From Lepeophtheirus salmonis (taxonomy: Eukaryota; Arthropoda; Copepoda; Siphonostomatoida; Caligidae): DNA of 64,000 nucleotides. The stretch spans positions 3,042,422-3,106,421 of the forward strand of contig NC_052142.2 of the NCBI RefSeq assembly GCF_016086655.4. The letters run 5' to 3'. Position 1 is the stretch's first letter; each line of letters opens with the position of its first letter. Position numbers and translations under genes: made by a program. The notes under the pieces were generated by a model, which saw only the letters and a program-made list of their open reading frames with translations, made no database searches and had not been told where the DNA came from. This document shows, piece after piece, positions 35,381 through 47,594 of the stretch.

Positions 35381-36445
35381 ATTTTGTACTATGTGACAGT
35401 AAGTATTTAATTTTTTTTAAATCTAACTCTAAAATATGATTCTATTTTAGCTAAACATATCAAGAATTATGATACAAAACTCATTAAATGGCAAAAACAA
35501 CTGCTTAAATAGTCTCAACAACGGGGGTAGTAGCTTTGGATGGTTCGTAACTAGTTTGTCTGAGACTAGTTTCTTCACTTAAAGACTTGGGCACGATAAT
35601 TAGGTTTTCCAATATTACATAGTCAATAAATATTACTTTTTTTTATTTTGATGCTCTTAATAAGGAGTAATATGGCCGGACATAATTAGCTTTTGCTCTA
35701 AATCTTTAAGATGGATTTATTTCTAACATTTTTTTTTATTAGTATATTTATTGTCTAATTTTATGATTTTGATATTTACTTTATTATTAATAATTAGTTA
35801 GATCTCATCGGTAGAGATATATCTATCCTGTGCACAATTGTATATAGCAACTTCCACATGATGAAGAGGGGGATTATCTTTTTGATTAAACTCCACGTCC
35901 CGCTTGTGTTTTGCAACCTAAAGTTATGACATATTTAACTGGATTCCGGTGTCAGAACAAGAAAATATTATTTCGATCAATCTATTATTTCAATATTCTG
36001 CATATATAATTTATTGTTATTAGTTATATGATTCCAATTGTTTAATCTTGTATATTTAACATAAATGTCTGATGGTATATTTTTTATTATGTGGATTATA
36101 TTTAATTAAATATATATACTTGGAACTTCAAATATATTTCGAAATACTCTACTTTGTTGTTTCATTAGCTATTATTCTGAGAATAAGATTCATAATGAAT
36201 TACAATTTCAGGGAGTGTAACGTTATAAAATCTACTGTAACGGATAAAAAAATGTCTAAGCCAATTATACGTAGTATATCTTCATTAAATATTTTGCTAA
36301 TTAATACTTTCGTTATACCCTCAAAAATCATAATAAAGAAGGCAGGTGATAATCACATCAGTATTTTAAACAAAGATATCATATGTATTCCCCCCCCCCT
36401 TTCTCCTTGCACGCGTTTTTCGCTACAATATTATCAACTTTACTT
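35300..36445 (+). repeat. long inverted repeat, right arm
   Basis: This is the reverse-complement partner of 25757-27105. It begins in the last transposase exon, runs through 'ctattttagctaaacatatc', the 'gtaatatggccggacat' block and 'atcggtagagatatatct', then a C-run at about 36389-36400, and ends at 'aatattatcaactttactta'. The two arms are about 9.3 kb apart across the interval that holds the terminal MED1 exon. Confidence 0.85.
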
Positions 36446-36889
36446 ATGTTCAATTCTCTATCTCTGGTAGGAGTCATAAAAAATAATTAGTTCCAATCGA
36501 ATTCTCATTGTCCATTTAATTTCAATCGACACTCATTGATTGATCGATGGGGTCCCTCTCTTCTTGAAACATTTTTTTCACTTTCTAATTTATTTATTAC
36601 TTGGCAGTTGTCTTGATAACTTAATTTATCTCAAATAATTAAACATTTTATCTTTTAAAATATTTGTGAAATGAATGGGCACCATAATTAGTTATTCCAT
36701 AGTATAATCATCTTCAAATATATTTATTAATTTTCCGCAAAGTGTCCATTCGAAAAAGTGGGTTTCGGGAATAAGGTGTTTGGCAAAATGTCCCGGAACA
36801 ATTTTCACATTAAGATAATCCCCAAATTAAAATATAATTAATAAAACTTATGTAAAAATATTTTTTATTATTACAAAAATGTTTTTATT

Positions 36890-37870
36890 GGTTCTGTATC
36901 TTTTTTTAACTTGATATATGTTTTAGGCGGAAAAATTATTAAAAACGATACACTTCTTAAAACCTTTATCATTTATTCATTATTGATAGTGATATTAAAA
37001 AAAATATTCCATTTTATTTAAAAAAATACCTATTAAAAAATATTTATATCCAAGGATTTTTGTTCCATTTAGTATTTTTGAGTGATTCTATTTTTTATAA
37101 GGGTGTTATAGTAAATAAACAAAATTATCTTAATATTGGCTATGATTTCAATGCCTTATCATGACGTCAAGCCCCACAATAAGTAATATCACACTTCGTA
37201 AAAATTAAAATTAAATAATTACTAATTATATTTTAAATATTAAAGTTCACTAATTTCTGTTAATGGATCTCTTCATTGTTTCGAACCCGAAATCTCCTTA
37301 ACAAGGAAGGATTAGAATCTACTTCCTTATGAGGCCTCAGCATTTCTTGAGAATTATTCAATTGTTTAAAGGTGTTGCTTTTTGTATATTTTAGTGTTAT
37401 GGTTATAACTTCATATTGTAGTAGTAGCTAAAGGACCGAAGGACCCTTTAGTCCTTAAGTAGTGCATAACAAACATATCTTTATTTTATATTTTTTAACA
37501 TCCAGAGCCTTTTATTTGAATGTAAAAGTGAATAGATCTCAAGATTGTTTCAATTCTTGATTATATTCATTGCTATATATGCATGAAAATATTCCAACTT
37601 AAAGAAGTAGTCGACTAGCTCTATTATGAAGCTTAGCTTCGTTTGGTTTTCTTCATCGAATACATTTCATCCTATCATCATCCCCGTAGATACCAAAATT
37701 TGACCATCTCTTCTTGAGTATAAAATATATCAGATATCTTCCTTTTTACTAATTCTTAGAGAACATGAAAGTCTTTATGTCTTTAATGAATGTAGATCGA
37801 TCTAAGCAAATAAAAACGACATCTAACTTTGAAATTTGTCTCTCCAATTATTTAAATGTTTTTGTGTGTT
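36890..37870 (+). repeat. dispersed repeat family R, copy 3
   Basis: This is a direct-orientation partner of 32310-32990. It lies just beyond the right inverted-repeat arm, so two R copies flank the hAT insertion. Its centre contains a few hundred bases (about 37150-37500) with weaker similarity to copy 2. Confidence 0.65.
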
Positions 37871-39400
37871 ATCTGTGATTGTCTGTATGAATGAATGTAT
37901 GTATCAATGAAAAAGAGTCACCAAGTGTACTTTATATAGTGCTCCTTGATATAAATGTGTGTACACATGTTATTTCTCCATATGCATGTACTAGTGCCAA
38001 AAACATACAAACAGCATTGTATAATCATTCATAATTCATGTACATTTCTATATATGTTCAGATGTGAATTAAATATAAATGCTGGTATGTTAAAATGAAT
38101 TTGGTTTGTTTTTATTACTAAGATTCAAAAGATTAAAAGTACTAATCCATGATAGCGGCATATTTAAAAAAAATCTTAAACAATTAATACTATTCTTTGA
38201 TTCTTGAGGCGAGAATACATATGTATTCATTTAAGTATTGAGTAGCTTCGTTTGAGTGTACACATGAGAAACGATGAGTCACATTAAGTATTTCTTGGGG
38301 TGTTATCTTCTATATTATTAAAGGAAAATCACTCTGCGCAATACCGGGTACTACAGCTTGTTTTAATATAATAGTTATAGTAATCATTCCAACATAGTTA
38401 ATAGTTGCTATTGGATCAATGGCAAACTTTTCGTTTATTAATATTAAGAAAAAAGTTTTTCTATTGTCCTATATCACATAATTTTTCTCTATTTCAAATG
38501 TGTGTTTTCTAAAGTAATAGGTTTTTCACTTTTTTGATTAATGATTAGATTATTAAATTACAGTTTTTGTGTGTAATTCCTACCTACATCTCTTAAAATA
38601 ATTTAGGCTTACAAATAATAATTAAATTTACTCCTAATTAATTCAAAAGATTTATATATTAATCTGCACTTTTTTCTTAATAAGATAAATTTGTGGCCCA
38701 TAAAAGTTACATTTAATTAAGCTATCTACAATTAATAGAAGTGTGATTTATTCACTCTATTATTAAGCTATTCTCTATTTTCCATCCCAACCTTTCCTTT
38801 TAATATCGAGGGTTTTCTCACTTATAAGTTAAAAATTGTATGGCATTTTCCTCTCCATGTATGTTGCCTTACAACATACATCCTAGTTTGTCACTGTTTG
38901 ACATTTTTAATGTATTTGAATTAATTATGTTAAACCATTCTGCTAGTTGTTTTTAAGACCCTCTAAGTTTCTCCCTTAACTTATAGTTATAATATATACA
39001 ATATATTCTGATTTTAGTTTGTTATATGTGCTGTCGGTCACTTGAAATAACATGTATGTTTTGTGGGTTGCCAGGCTTGGAATGCCGGTCTGTTGCGTGG
39101 ACCTCTAAATAAAAAATAAAAAAACTTTTCAGATATAAAAATGCCTCAAAGAGATAAGGGTCTGTAACCCATTCGCCCAGTCGTAAGATGGATTTTAACA
39201 GTCAGGGTATTTTGGGACCCCTGGTGGTTATGATAACGAAATCCTACCCCCTCCGTTCACCCCTTGGGTTGGGATTTAAGTACGTTATTTATCTAATTCC
39301 GCATTTATATATATCATTAAAGTATAATTAATATTCGTAATGCAGTGTACTACCACTAGTTTTAATATAATAGGTATAGTAAAAGGAAATGTATTATTTA
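37871..39400. other. AT-rich spacer
   Basis: There is no coding signal. A short motif, 'gttttaatataatag.tatag', occurs at about 38360 and again at 39360. A slightly GC-richer stretch at 39160-39270 could not be assigned. Confidence 0.4.
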
Positions 39401-39404
39401 TAAT

Positions 39405-39692
39405 GTGTATCTCGCGTTGTATAAGTTCGATATGTTTACACTAAATGGTATTAGAAAGATAATATTTCCAATTCAAAAAAATGTGTGCTTGTTTGACTCA
39501 AAAATAGACTCCAGCAAGGAAAAAATATGCCAAATTTTAGAGTCTTACTTTGATAAAAGCCAAAACAGAAGCCAGGCGGCGGAAAATATGGAAAGTGTTT
39601 ATGGTCCTGATATTGTATCAGTTAATCATGTGCAATTTTGGTTTAGTCGAGTCTGTGGCGTGGTGAACTCGTTGTGTACATTATCGTTTTGA
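39405..39692 (+). pseudogene. mariner-type transposase N-terminal (HTH_48-like) fragment
   Basis: A 95-codon frame contains KICQILESYFDKSQNRSQAA, then ENMESVYGPDIVSVN and VQFWFSRV. This is the paired-like helix-turn-helix found at the N-terminus of mariner/SETMAR transposases ('..L.F.F.KG..A.QAA..I...YG...V....VQ.WF.RF'). The DDE catalytic domain does not follow: the frame closes at 39692 and the sequence becomes low-complexity. Confidence 0.75.
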
Positions 39693-39849
39693 TACAAAGT
39701 TGTTGTGGGTAATATCATTGTGAAAAGTTTCCTTCTAAACAATATGATTGTGAGTAATTTCATTGTTAGATATTATTATCGTATGTAATTTTGTTGTAAT
39801 TATCTTATATTTGGGCAATCAAACTATTGAATGATAAAAAAAAATTCCA

Positions 39850-40240
39850 CCATATACTTCTACCTGAGTATTATGGACCCCTTCTAATATCCAGAAATAC
39901 ATCCGGCCCTCAGTCGGTACATCTAAAGTCCTGGGCGCTAAGGCAATGACTCCTTCTAATATTCTATAATACACCCTAGACCACAGGCTTTGTAGTAGGA
40001 CTACTGGCTTCTGAGGTAAGTTAAATTTATCTGCCTCCGGTTCCTGAATATTAAGAAACCCCTTCATATTGTACAGGTGAAGCTCTGAGCCCCAAAGCAC
40101 TTTAAACTCAAACGCTTCTTGTTTCTAAGCTTCTATTAAGATATAATACACCACAACCCACGGGTTGTACAGGTGAACTTCTGGGCCCCAATGCAAGTTA
40201 AACTTCTCAACTGCCACTTTTTAAAGCATCGAGGAACACT
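39850..40240. repeat. degenerate ~90-120 bp tandem repeat array
   Basis: About four imperfect units repeat the order 'cttctaat.t.c..aatacacc', 'gttgtacaggtgaa.ctctg.g.cccaa.gca', 'agttaaa.ttct'. The same phrases occur near 39880-39960, 39955-40030, 40060-40120 and 40120-40220. The array is GC-richer than its flanks. One minus-strand frame (39819-40100) runs through three units, but with no recognisable product. Confidence 0.65.
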
Positions 40241-40447
40241 TATAATACCCCAAAATATAAGATAATAGCTTCATTAATTTATATATATTAATTATATTCA
40301 AGAAGGGGAAGGAAGATAATAATAATTATACACAAACTCAACTTCTCATCTCTTTAGTATATTATATGTTAATTACTATTTTTATGTCATGTTTTCTTCT
40401 CAAGTGTTTTTAAACTTATTACAAAAAACTTTATTAACTCTTATGTT

Positions 40448-41010
40448 TCACATATTCTTATTAGAAGAATAAATCACTTTATGTTTATTGATGTGTTTTT
40501 TTTTTCGGGGGGATATTGGCTGTAAGTCAACGTGTAATAAAGTTAATCGATAAAATAAATTACCGAAGTCCGATACTATGATGATGGAGACATCAACAAA
40601 AATCCATGTAATTCGTACACCTTCAAGTATGACTTCAGAGCGAATATTTAACTCTTCGGAGATGGTATTGAGGCCCATAGGTAACAACATTTGGCTTCAG
40701 GAGTGATAAAAGTAGTAAGGTGCGAGCTTTTTTCTCTAATGGTACTTGAAAGTATCCGTAAGTGATGTCAGACACAGCAAAAACGAATGATGAACTATCC
40801 AGAATATGTACAATTAGATCAGCACTAATAAATGGATAACATGGACGTTTCATATATTTATAAACATTCGTGAAGTCCATGACTAAATGGATTTTTCTAT
40901 TTGGTTTTAAGATGTAATGGCTGTATGCACAATGATCTGTAGGAGTGTCAACTCGAGAAATAATTTCAGACGGAAGAAGTTATTTTATCAGTTCATCAGC
41001 TGACCCACAC
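40448..41010 (-). pseudogene. Ty3/gypsy-type reverse-transcriptase relic
   Basis: On the minus strand, overlapping frames give YSHYILKPNRKIHLVMDFTN (the RT 'K..GK.R.V.D...LN' block), KRPCYPFISADLIVHIL, FAVSDITYGYFQVPLEK (catalytic 'F...D...GY.Q..' box) and then, after a shift, LLPMGLNTISEE (the 'APMG...S' block). The next catalytic motif, normally V-D-D, is changed to FVDVSII. Several frame breaks show the copy is inactive. Protease and integrase parts are not clear. Confidence 0.75.
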
Positions 41011-42290
41011 ATGTGAAGATGAATATTTCTAGGATTTAGTCATGAAATGGAATTATTTTATAGTCGTCCCATAGATATAACTTCATGTGCTATCCGCAGA
41101 TTTACTTTTTTTCTGTTAGACTGTCGGAAAGGACGTCATGAAATATTTTCATAATTAGTATTTTTCCACTTTCCACTTATCTCTTTAGCAAGAGTTTGTC
41201 TGTTTGTCAATGTCGAATTATTTATAATTGATTACTTATTCCTTAGTTATACTAATTTAGTAAAGTTTTAAGGCACATAAAAATATGAATGGATCATTTT
41301 AAGGTCGTCCATATCTTACAATGAAAGTAAAAGGTCTTCAAAGAATGGTGAGGTGGCTATAATTTTTATATTACCTCAGAATATGCCGAATTTAGCTCTA
41401 AAACATATTTTATTCTCCACCAACATAGTTGAACTTGAATCTGCTAAAGTAAATACTTATTTTAGGAAACATTATACCTCCTGATGATATAATGGTGATT
41501 ATTGTTTCAGTTGTTCCAGTGTCTGATATGACGTTAAAGCAGAAGGATCGTCTTTAAGAATATAGAAAGATGTGGTCGCATGAGGAGAAGCTTTAGCTGT
41601 GTTTACAACGTAATTAAGTATTTTTAAAGAATTTAGTATGGAAGGCTGATTCGATACTGAAGGAGTTGATTGCTAGTCTAAATTTGAAAAATATAATAAA
41701 ACATTTTTAATAGAAGGAACTGTTATATCTTTAAATGTTGTCGGACTTGAACTTGAAAATTGAGCATATTTTTTTTGTTATAGAGGTGAGTTTAAATCAT
41801 ATTTAGCTGACATTGTTCTACATGCTGTTATATTCTTTACTTTATCTCGAACAAAATCTATAATGTGACCCTTGCAATTACATTAAGTAAATTTATTAGA
41901 CTTCCTTTTAGAGCAGGAATTAGTCAAGCGCTCCAAGGAGCAAACACAGTATTATACTAAGTCTTGGTGTTACGAAGGAAACCAGTTCTGGCCCTCTCCC
42001 AGTTCTGAAGGCAGCATGCTATCTTTGTTTGACGAGAGATCAGATGACTTTTTCCCACATACAATCATATCCCCGTAAATAGTTATAGAAGGTCTTAGGA
42101 ACGACCTCCAGGTTTTATGTAGGAACATCCAACTTGACAGAACATCCTCCAGAATAGTCAGTGTATCATAATTCTTCAGACTTATAGCTAACTTCGAGTC
42201 TATAAAATTCTTGAAGTATGTTACATTACAACATTTATAAGAACTAGAAGATTTCAGCGCCCTCTAGTAAGAGAAATCAAATGGCTCAAA
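41011..42290 (-). mobile_element. probable gypsy 5' region and LTR-like leader
   Basis: Upstream of the minus-strand RT the sequence is decayed, with no clear gag or protease. At 41950-42270 composition rises. A TAGAGGGCGCT motif (minus strand, about 42255-42265) and the start 'tgtaatgtaacatactt' resemble LTR/leader sequence. No second LTR copy was found below 40.4 kb, so this is tentative. Confidence 0.35.
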
Positions 42291-42699
42291 AAGAAATTGA
42301 ATACAATACATGAATAATAAAAAATATTTTATTGAGCTTACACACACGATTAATTATTATAAACAAATGGAATAACTACTTTAATTTACTTTATTTCTCA
42401 TACACATGCTTCGGCTTCCGAAAGTAGAAGAAGCTATTCTATTTTCTTTAATAATCGCAGTTTGCATTCTTAAATGTATGTGCATTCTTATTCTAATATT
42501 CTTAGATACAGTGAAATATAAAATTTCATGACATTTGGGGCATTTATAGACGACTTAATTAATGGAACCGCTACTTCTGTTATTGAGTTTACAATTTTTT
42601 TCATTTCTTTGAATTGATTCCATACGAATTTTATAAAGCCTCTATTTTTACAAATTCATCCAAAAATTTCTTGGCACAATATATTATTCCTCAATGGGA

Positions 42700-43640
42700 C
42701 GGCATATAGTTCCTCAACGAAAGCAAGGTATTGAAATTGTTCGTAGACTTATTAGTGTCAATGAAAAAACTTTTGCACTTTTCACAGTGAGAATGATTTT
42801 GAAAGGTTTTTGAAGACAGTACCCAACCAAATAATGTAGAGAGTTCATTTCAGCCATGTCGAGTGGATTAATAAGGATGAATTTATTTTCTTCTCGAAAC
42901 TCGTCATCTTCATGTTTTTCAAGATTTTTTGACTCTTCCAAAGACACGAGGAATCTAGAGTCGTCATCCTCATAGCTTACTCCTTTCTTTCTGTACAAAA
43001 ATTGGGTAAGAGTAACGATTTTTGAGCACATTCTTAAGCTCCATATGAGAGGGAATTTTTATCTCTATGTTTAGAAAAAATATTTTCGAGGCAATCTTGG
43101 GTGAATCTCGAACCAAACACAAATGCAAAACCAGCTTGAGAAATTAAATATTCGGACAATTCGAGAAATGAGGTAGTCGATAAAACTATTCCCTTTTGAA
43201 CGGGTTTCCAAGTAGGCTTATGACCATCACCAATGGTTAAAGATAGGATGATTTTGCATAAATCTTGTGGAAATTGGACTGACGATTCATACTTATCCAT
43301 TTTGACTTACTTAGCAGTCCCTAAGGACCATGATGTCATTAAGTCAACCCAACGTCCAACTTGCTCACAAAACCACGCTGTAGTTATATAAGACGCAGGA
43401 TAATCGAATTTTGATCAAAAAACAAAGAGCACTGCCAGTTGCGTGAATCAGAAGGTATAAAGCCAACGATACTTTCATTTTTTTGAAATTTCCTGGATGG
43501 ATATTTTTAGTAGAAAGGCAAGAAAGGAGTTTAAGCTCTCAATCACATTGAAAGACCATTAAATCCCGAAAAGGTTGCAATGATATTAAAGGTGAAGGTA
43601 AGTTGTAAATAGAAACTATTTTTGGAGCCAATACAATATT
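42700..43640 (-). pseudogene. P-element/THAP9-type transposase pseudogene
   Basis: Minus-strand frames at 43034-43300 and 42714-43031, plus broken frames up to about 43640, match P-element transposases. NIHPGNFKKMKVS matches the 'NF.KMKV..A.QLFS' block. DKYESSVQFPQDLCKIILSL, VQKGIVLSTTSFLELSEYL and FVFGSRFTQDCLENIFS match the family's C-terminal 'KGI..S..S...L', 'Y.L..RL.QD.LE..FS..R' region. HYLVGYCLQK near 42820 is another family-like block. The N-terminal THAP zinc finger is not visible and several stops occur. Confidence 0.8.
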
Positions 43641-43769
43641 CTGACCGTTAATCAAATAGCAACGCTCTCACCTAATTTCTTTTAAAATACAAACCCTATC
43701 ATCTATGAAGTGAATATATATATATTTTAATTCAGATGATCTAAAACAATGGAATAAAATCCGATTCCT

Positions 43770-44270
43770 CGGCGTTTATGTTTTTATGGATAGACTACAC
43801 GTGCCCGCCATATAGCTTCTCCATAGTTTACATCAGCTATAAAGGACTTTTGGTATGCCTTCCTACGCCGGATTACTCCTTGTACCCTATTTCTAAGACA
43901 CTCTCCCTCTGTTCCGGATCATCTACCTCTAAAGCTATTATTATATGAGGGTCTCCTAAAATTTGAGTAACTTATTGAGTGATTTGTATTTCAATTACCT
44001 CTTCAATTACCACTATCCTGTTACCCCTCAAAAGACACTACCTCAATGTCCTTGGTTATTTCTAAAATAACCTCATCCACTGTTCGTGTTGTTATCTTTT
44101 TAACCTTCCCTAGAAGGGTGTTAATGCCCTTTCGGTGATCTGCTTTTCGTGTAGAATCTTGCATATGTTTAGGGAACTTCGCAATCGTACAATTTCTCAC
44201 TACATCTCTTACTAAGTTTACTAGTGTAAATACTATTGGACTTTATCATTCGGAAATCTACATTGGTAAC
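43770..44270 (-). other. possible decayed coding segment, unassigned
   Basis: The minus strand has long but interrupted readable stretches (for example KITTRTVDEVILEITKDIEV) and is GC-richer than nearby spacer. It could be the gag part of a retroelement or part of the P-type element. No domain was recognised. The stretch 44280-45530 after it holds short frames that I could not assign. Confidence 0.25.
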
Positions 44271-45538
44271 CTTGTGTATGAATAGCATCCCTTGATAATT
44301 AATATGATAAATATTATTACCTCAATGTATAAATAAAAACAACAATATTTGTGATGATAATAAGACTATTTATTTAGAACAGAAAAGCAATTTAGATCTG
44401 TTCCAGACAATACCAAATAGTATTGCCTGAAAAAAGGGATAATTATTCACAGTGAAGAACTCCTTTTGTGCCAATTTAGAACTATTTCTCTCTTTTGGCG
44501 CTAATAGACAAAAGGAGAAAATTGGACAAGTTGAAAACTTGCAATAATTATTCGACAAGTTCAAACTTGTAATTATTAATTATTCTAACCTGGTGTATAT
44601 AATGCAAATTGCAATATTGTGCTAAATTTATAGATTTACTACGACTGTATCCGGATGGGACGTTTAGCAATCTTAAGAGATATAAAGGTTTCATAAGGAG
44701 AGAAAAATTCATTTTAGGGAATATATGGATCCATAGAGTTTGTTGAGTTAACATGCGCATCGTTACCCAACAGTGGGTAAGTATAATTTCTTTAATTGGA
44801 CAAATTCGTTAGTCTTTGATAAAATTGTGCTGGTGTTTGCAAAATTTCCCACAAAGCTTTTACGCGGCACACAACTGTATAAGTCCGAAATACAACTCGA
44901 CTATCAATCCAATGAAACCCAGAAACTACATTATATAACATGCTCGAAATAATAGATATATATACTCCCCCCATGATCGGAAAACAATCGAAATGCATCT
45001 CAAACCAGATGGTTGATCCTCAAAACCTTGCCATCCTAGTTGAAACAGACCGAAGTCAGATATTGCAAAGGAGTCTCCTGGCTAAGGTGAAAAACTAATA
45101 CTCCAAATAAAACTGATAGCACGAAAAAACGGAGCATATGTAAATGGGGAACGCCTGCTTGTCCTGTAGCTACCAGCATCCCGAGTCTCAACTTGGGTTG
45201 AAATTCATTCAGCTGTACTCAATATGAAGGAGTTTGGATTCCATGGGGTTGTAAATCCCATATACAACCTTTGGTAAGAAGGTTATAAGGCTTCTGGTCC
45301 TCGGCAGGTCCAACTACTGCTTGGTTTTCCAAAATGATTTAAATTTATCCGTGTGTTTCTGTCAGCTGTTCACGGATGATAACTATATGTCTGAATAAAA
45401 AGTTATAACAAAAAAACCTCTTTGAGGGGTAAAATCGGGTGAAACCTCTGAGGAAAAATGTGGTCCAACTTCCTTGCGAAGGTAGTTCATGGGTATTTAT
45501 TAGATTTTTGATTCTATGTATACAAGGAAAAAATACTC

Positions 45539-46474
45539 TCAGTATTGAAAAAAAAAAATTCCTTTACTAAGGATTAGATAATAACCTGGATGGTAACTTC
45601 TCCTTCCTGCCCCTGTAAGGCTTTCACTTTTAGTAGAGTTTTTCTTTGAAAGCTCCACAGTGAAGCCTGTAGAGTACTCTTCAGCATTCTCTAAGCGCTG
45701 AGGTGGAATGAGAACAGACTCAGAGGTTGCAGTTATTGCCTCCTTGCCTGGGTAAGTGTCATTGGTTTCTCCTTCATTGGAGTCCTGGGCGGGTTCACCT
45801 ACGAGGGAAGATCGGTCGGTCCCTCCCTCAGGAGTGATCAATCCCTTTGTTTGGGTGACCTTCAACATTCGCCGTCCGCTTCCGACACATCCATTATCTG
45901 AATTCAGATTTCCCAAGTCTTTACTCTTTTCTTCCATCTCGACGGGAAATTGTAAAGACTCAAGCAAAGCTACTTGCCTAACGGATCTAATGATAACCAT
46001 GTCTGACAAAGGTAGTTTTATGAAGACGGTCGAAGCAACAACTTGGTTACTGCTGTGGATTTCTACGATTTTTCCAATTCTCCTTTGATTTTTCTCTAAG
46101 GTGTCTGGTTTAAGTAGAACAACATCCCCTTGTTGGAGATTTTTTTGGAGAGTAGATTGTGTAATCCACTTTGAAGGAATACTTAATTCTCGTAAGTATT
46201 CCTTTTGCCATATGGACCAAAACAAATTCAATATCCGTTTTCTAGTGATCCACATGTCAGAATACGTTACCTTATCTGAAAGTGTGTTTATGGCGTTGAT
46301 ATTTCTGCCATACTGTAGGATGTTCGAAGATATACTTTGGTCCCCATCTAGATTCGTTCTAAGTGGGCGATCATTTTTGGGCCCAATTAATTCAGAAATA
46401 ACCGTTTGGAGATCTTTAATTGGTAATTTATTCATAATAAGCAATTTTAATTGCTTTTTGAAGATAGCCACCAT
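45539..46474 (-). pseudogene. BEL/Pao integrase C-terminus with DUF5641-like domain
   Basis: A 311-codon minus-strand frame contains WITRKRILNLFWSIWQKEYL, the 'R..R...FW..W..EYL..L' block of the DUF5641 region of BEL/Pao polyproteins. GDVVLLKPDTLEKNQRRIGKI ('GD.VL......PR..W..GRI', quoted in part) and the 'VR.V.V' strand region follow. The start IKDLQTVISE resembles the end of the integrase core ('E..T.L.E.E...N.RPL'). The last ~130 residues have no recognised domain. Upstream pieces of the same element lie at 46.5-47.9 kb. Confidence 0.8.
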
Positions 46475-46948
46475 ACGTTCTGTGACTCCATTGGTCCAAT
46501 AGGCCTCAGTGGTACTAAATTTCTATTCAATATATTCTCCTCTTGAACTTTCTTAAAGTCTAGATTTTTAAGTGTTTGTAGTTGCTTATTTGCTTATTAA
46601 ATGAAGAGTATTATTCGAGTACTTTGCAAACTTTACGTTCTTCCTATGCCTTACAATATCCTTTACCTCTTTGTATCCACTACAGATTTATTAGGAAGTA
46701 GGTAAATATGACTGTGTTATTAGGATATACCATTGGCTTAAGTGCATTATGAATATAATTTGCCGTAGCCACAGCCATAGTGCCATAGTTAGAGCAACAA
46801 GTTCTGCTCGAGCAATCGCCCACATATCTTCAAGCTAATTTATATCACGAAGAGTTTTAGGTATTAGTAAGCTTTTTGAGTAAACAAGTTGACTCAGCTT
46901 TTTCCTTTCTTCAGTTTTCTACAACGACATAGACAGCGACACCCATTC

Positions 46949-47452
46949 CTACTTTGGGGCATCTCTGAAGAGAGCAAGACCCTTCATGCTTCCTGCGTTA
47001 TAACGCGGGAAACAAAGATCTTTCATCAAAAGGATTTGATCACCCCATTTGGTAAATACCTTAACGGCCTCTTTAGCAGCTTCGGTGTCTTTATACTTAA
47101 AGTTTTTGCCCCACTTAAACTTGTCTTCCCATAATAAAGGAAGAATCAGTTTAAATTGCATTATAAATGGTGAGACATAACCTTGTGTATCAAAGATTAG
47201 ACTAGCTAGAGATACAATATCCCTTCTTGATAATGAAGCACAATCATGATTAAATTTTTCAAATTTACTTGCAAGATCATACATCAATTCATCTGTACAT
47301 GTGTCCAACTTTAAACCACGAACTGAAATCTCACCTTGTGGAGGAGCAATTCGTTCAGGTTCAATCTCTGAAAGAATTTCTGGATGTGAAGATGATATCT
47401 TAGGGCAATAAAATTTATAAAAAGCCACAATATCCACCTTAATTTGAGCCAA
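46949..47452 (-). pseudogene. BEL/Pao polyprotein fragment (Pao/A17-type region)
   Basis: The frame contains LSRRDIVSLASLIFDTQGYV followed by SPFIMQFKLILPLLWEDKFKW. This is diagnostic of the Pao retrotransposon region that follows the RT ('..T.R.VLS..A.IFDPLG..SP......L.Q.LW....WD'). The RT upstream and the RNase H/zinc region downstream are too decayed to delimit. Same strand and order as 45539-46474. Confidence 0.8.
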
Positions 47453-47594
47453 CTTCTTTTTGAAGACAGAGTAAAGGCGGAGAACTTACGTGAAAGGGCC
47501 TTCACTAGAAATTTTTTAATCCAATGGCTTTCCTTGCATCGTAATGCAGAGCATGTTTCCTTTGTCTCTCCACTGTGATGGTAGTAGGGAGGTG

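Noticed and set aside
25806..36400. G-run and C-run in the two repeat arms as independent G-quadruplex elements
   Set aside because: They are the same run seen on opposite strands of the inverted repeat, so they are one inherited feature and not separate signals.
36072..36470. 132-codon plus-strand frame in the right inverted-repeat arm
   Set aside because: The equivalent left arm does not keep the frame and the composition is repeat-like. Treated as a chance frame in the repeat.
45756..47134. Plus-strand frames of 81-133 codons at 45756-46088, 46101-46502 and 46889-47134
   Set aside because: They are antisense to the BEL/Pao frames that carry recognised motifs, and have no resemblance to known proteins.
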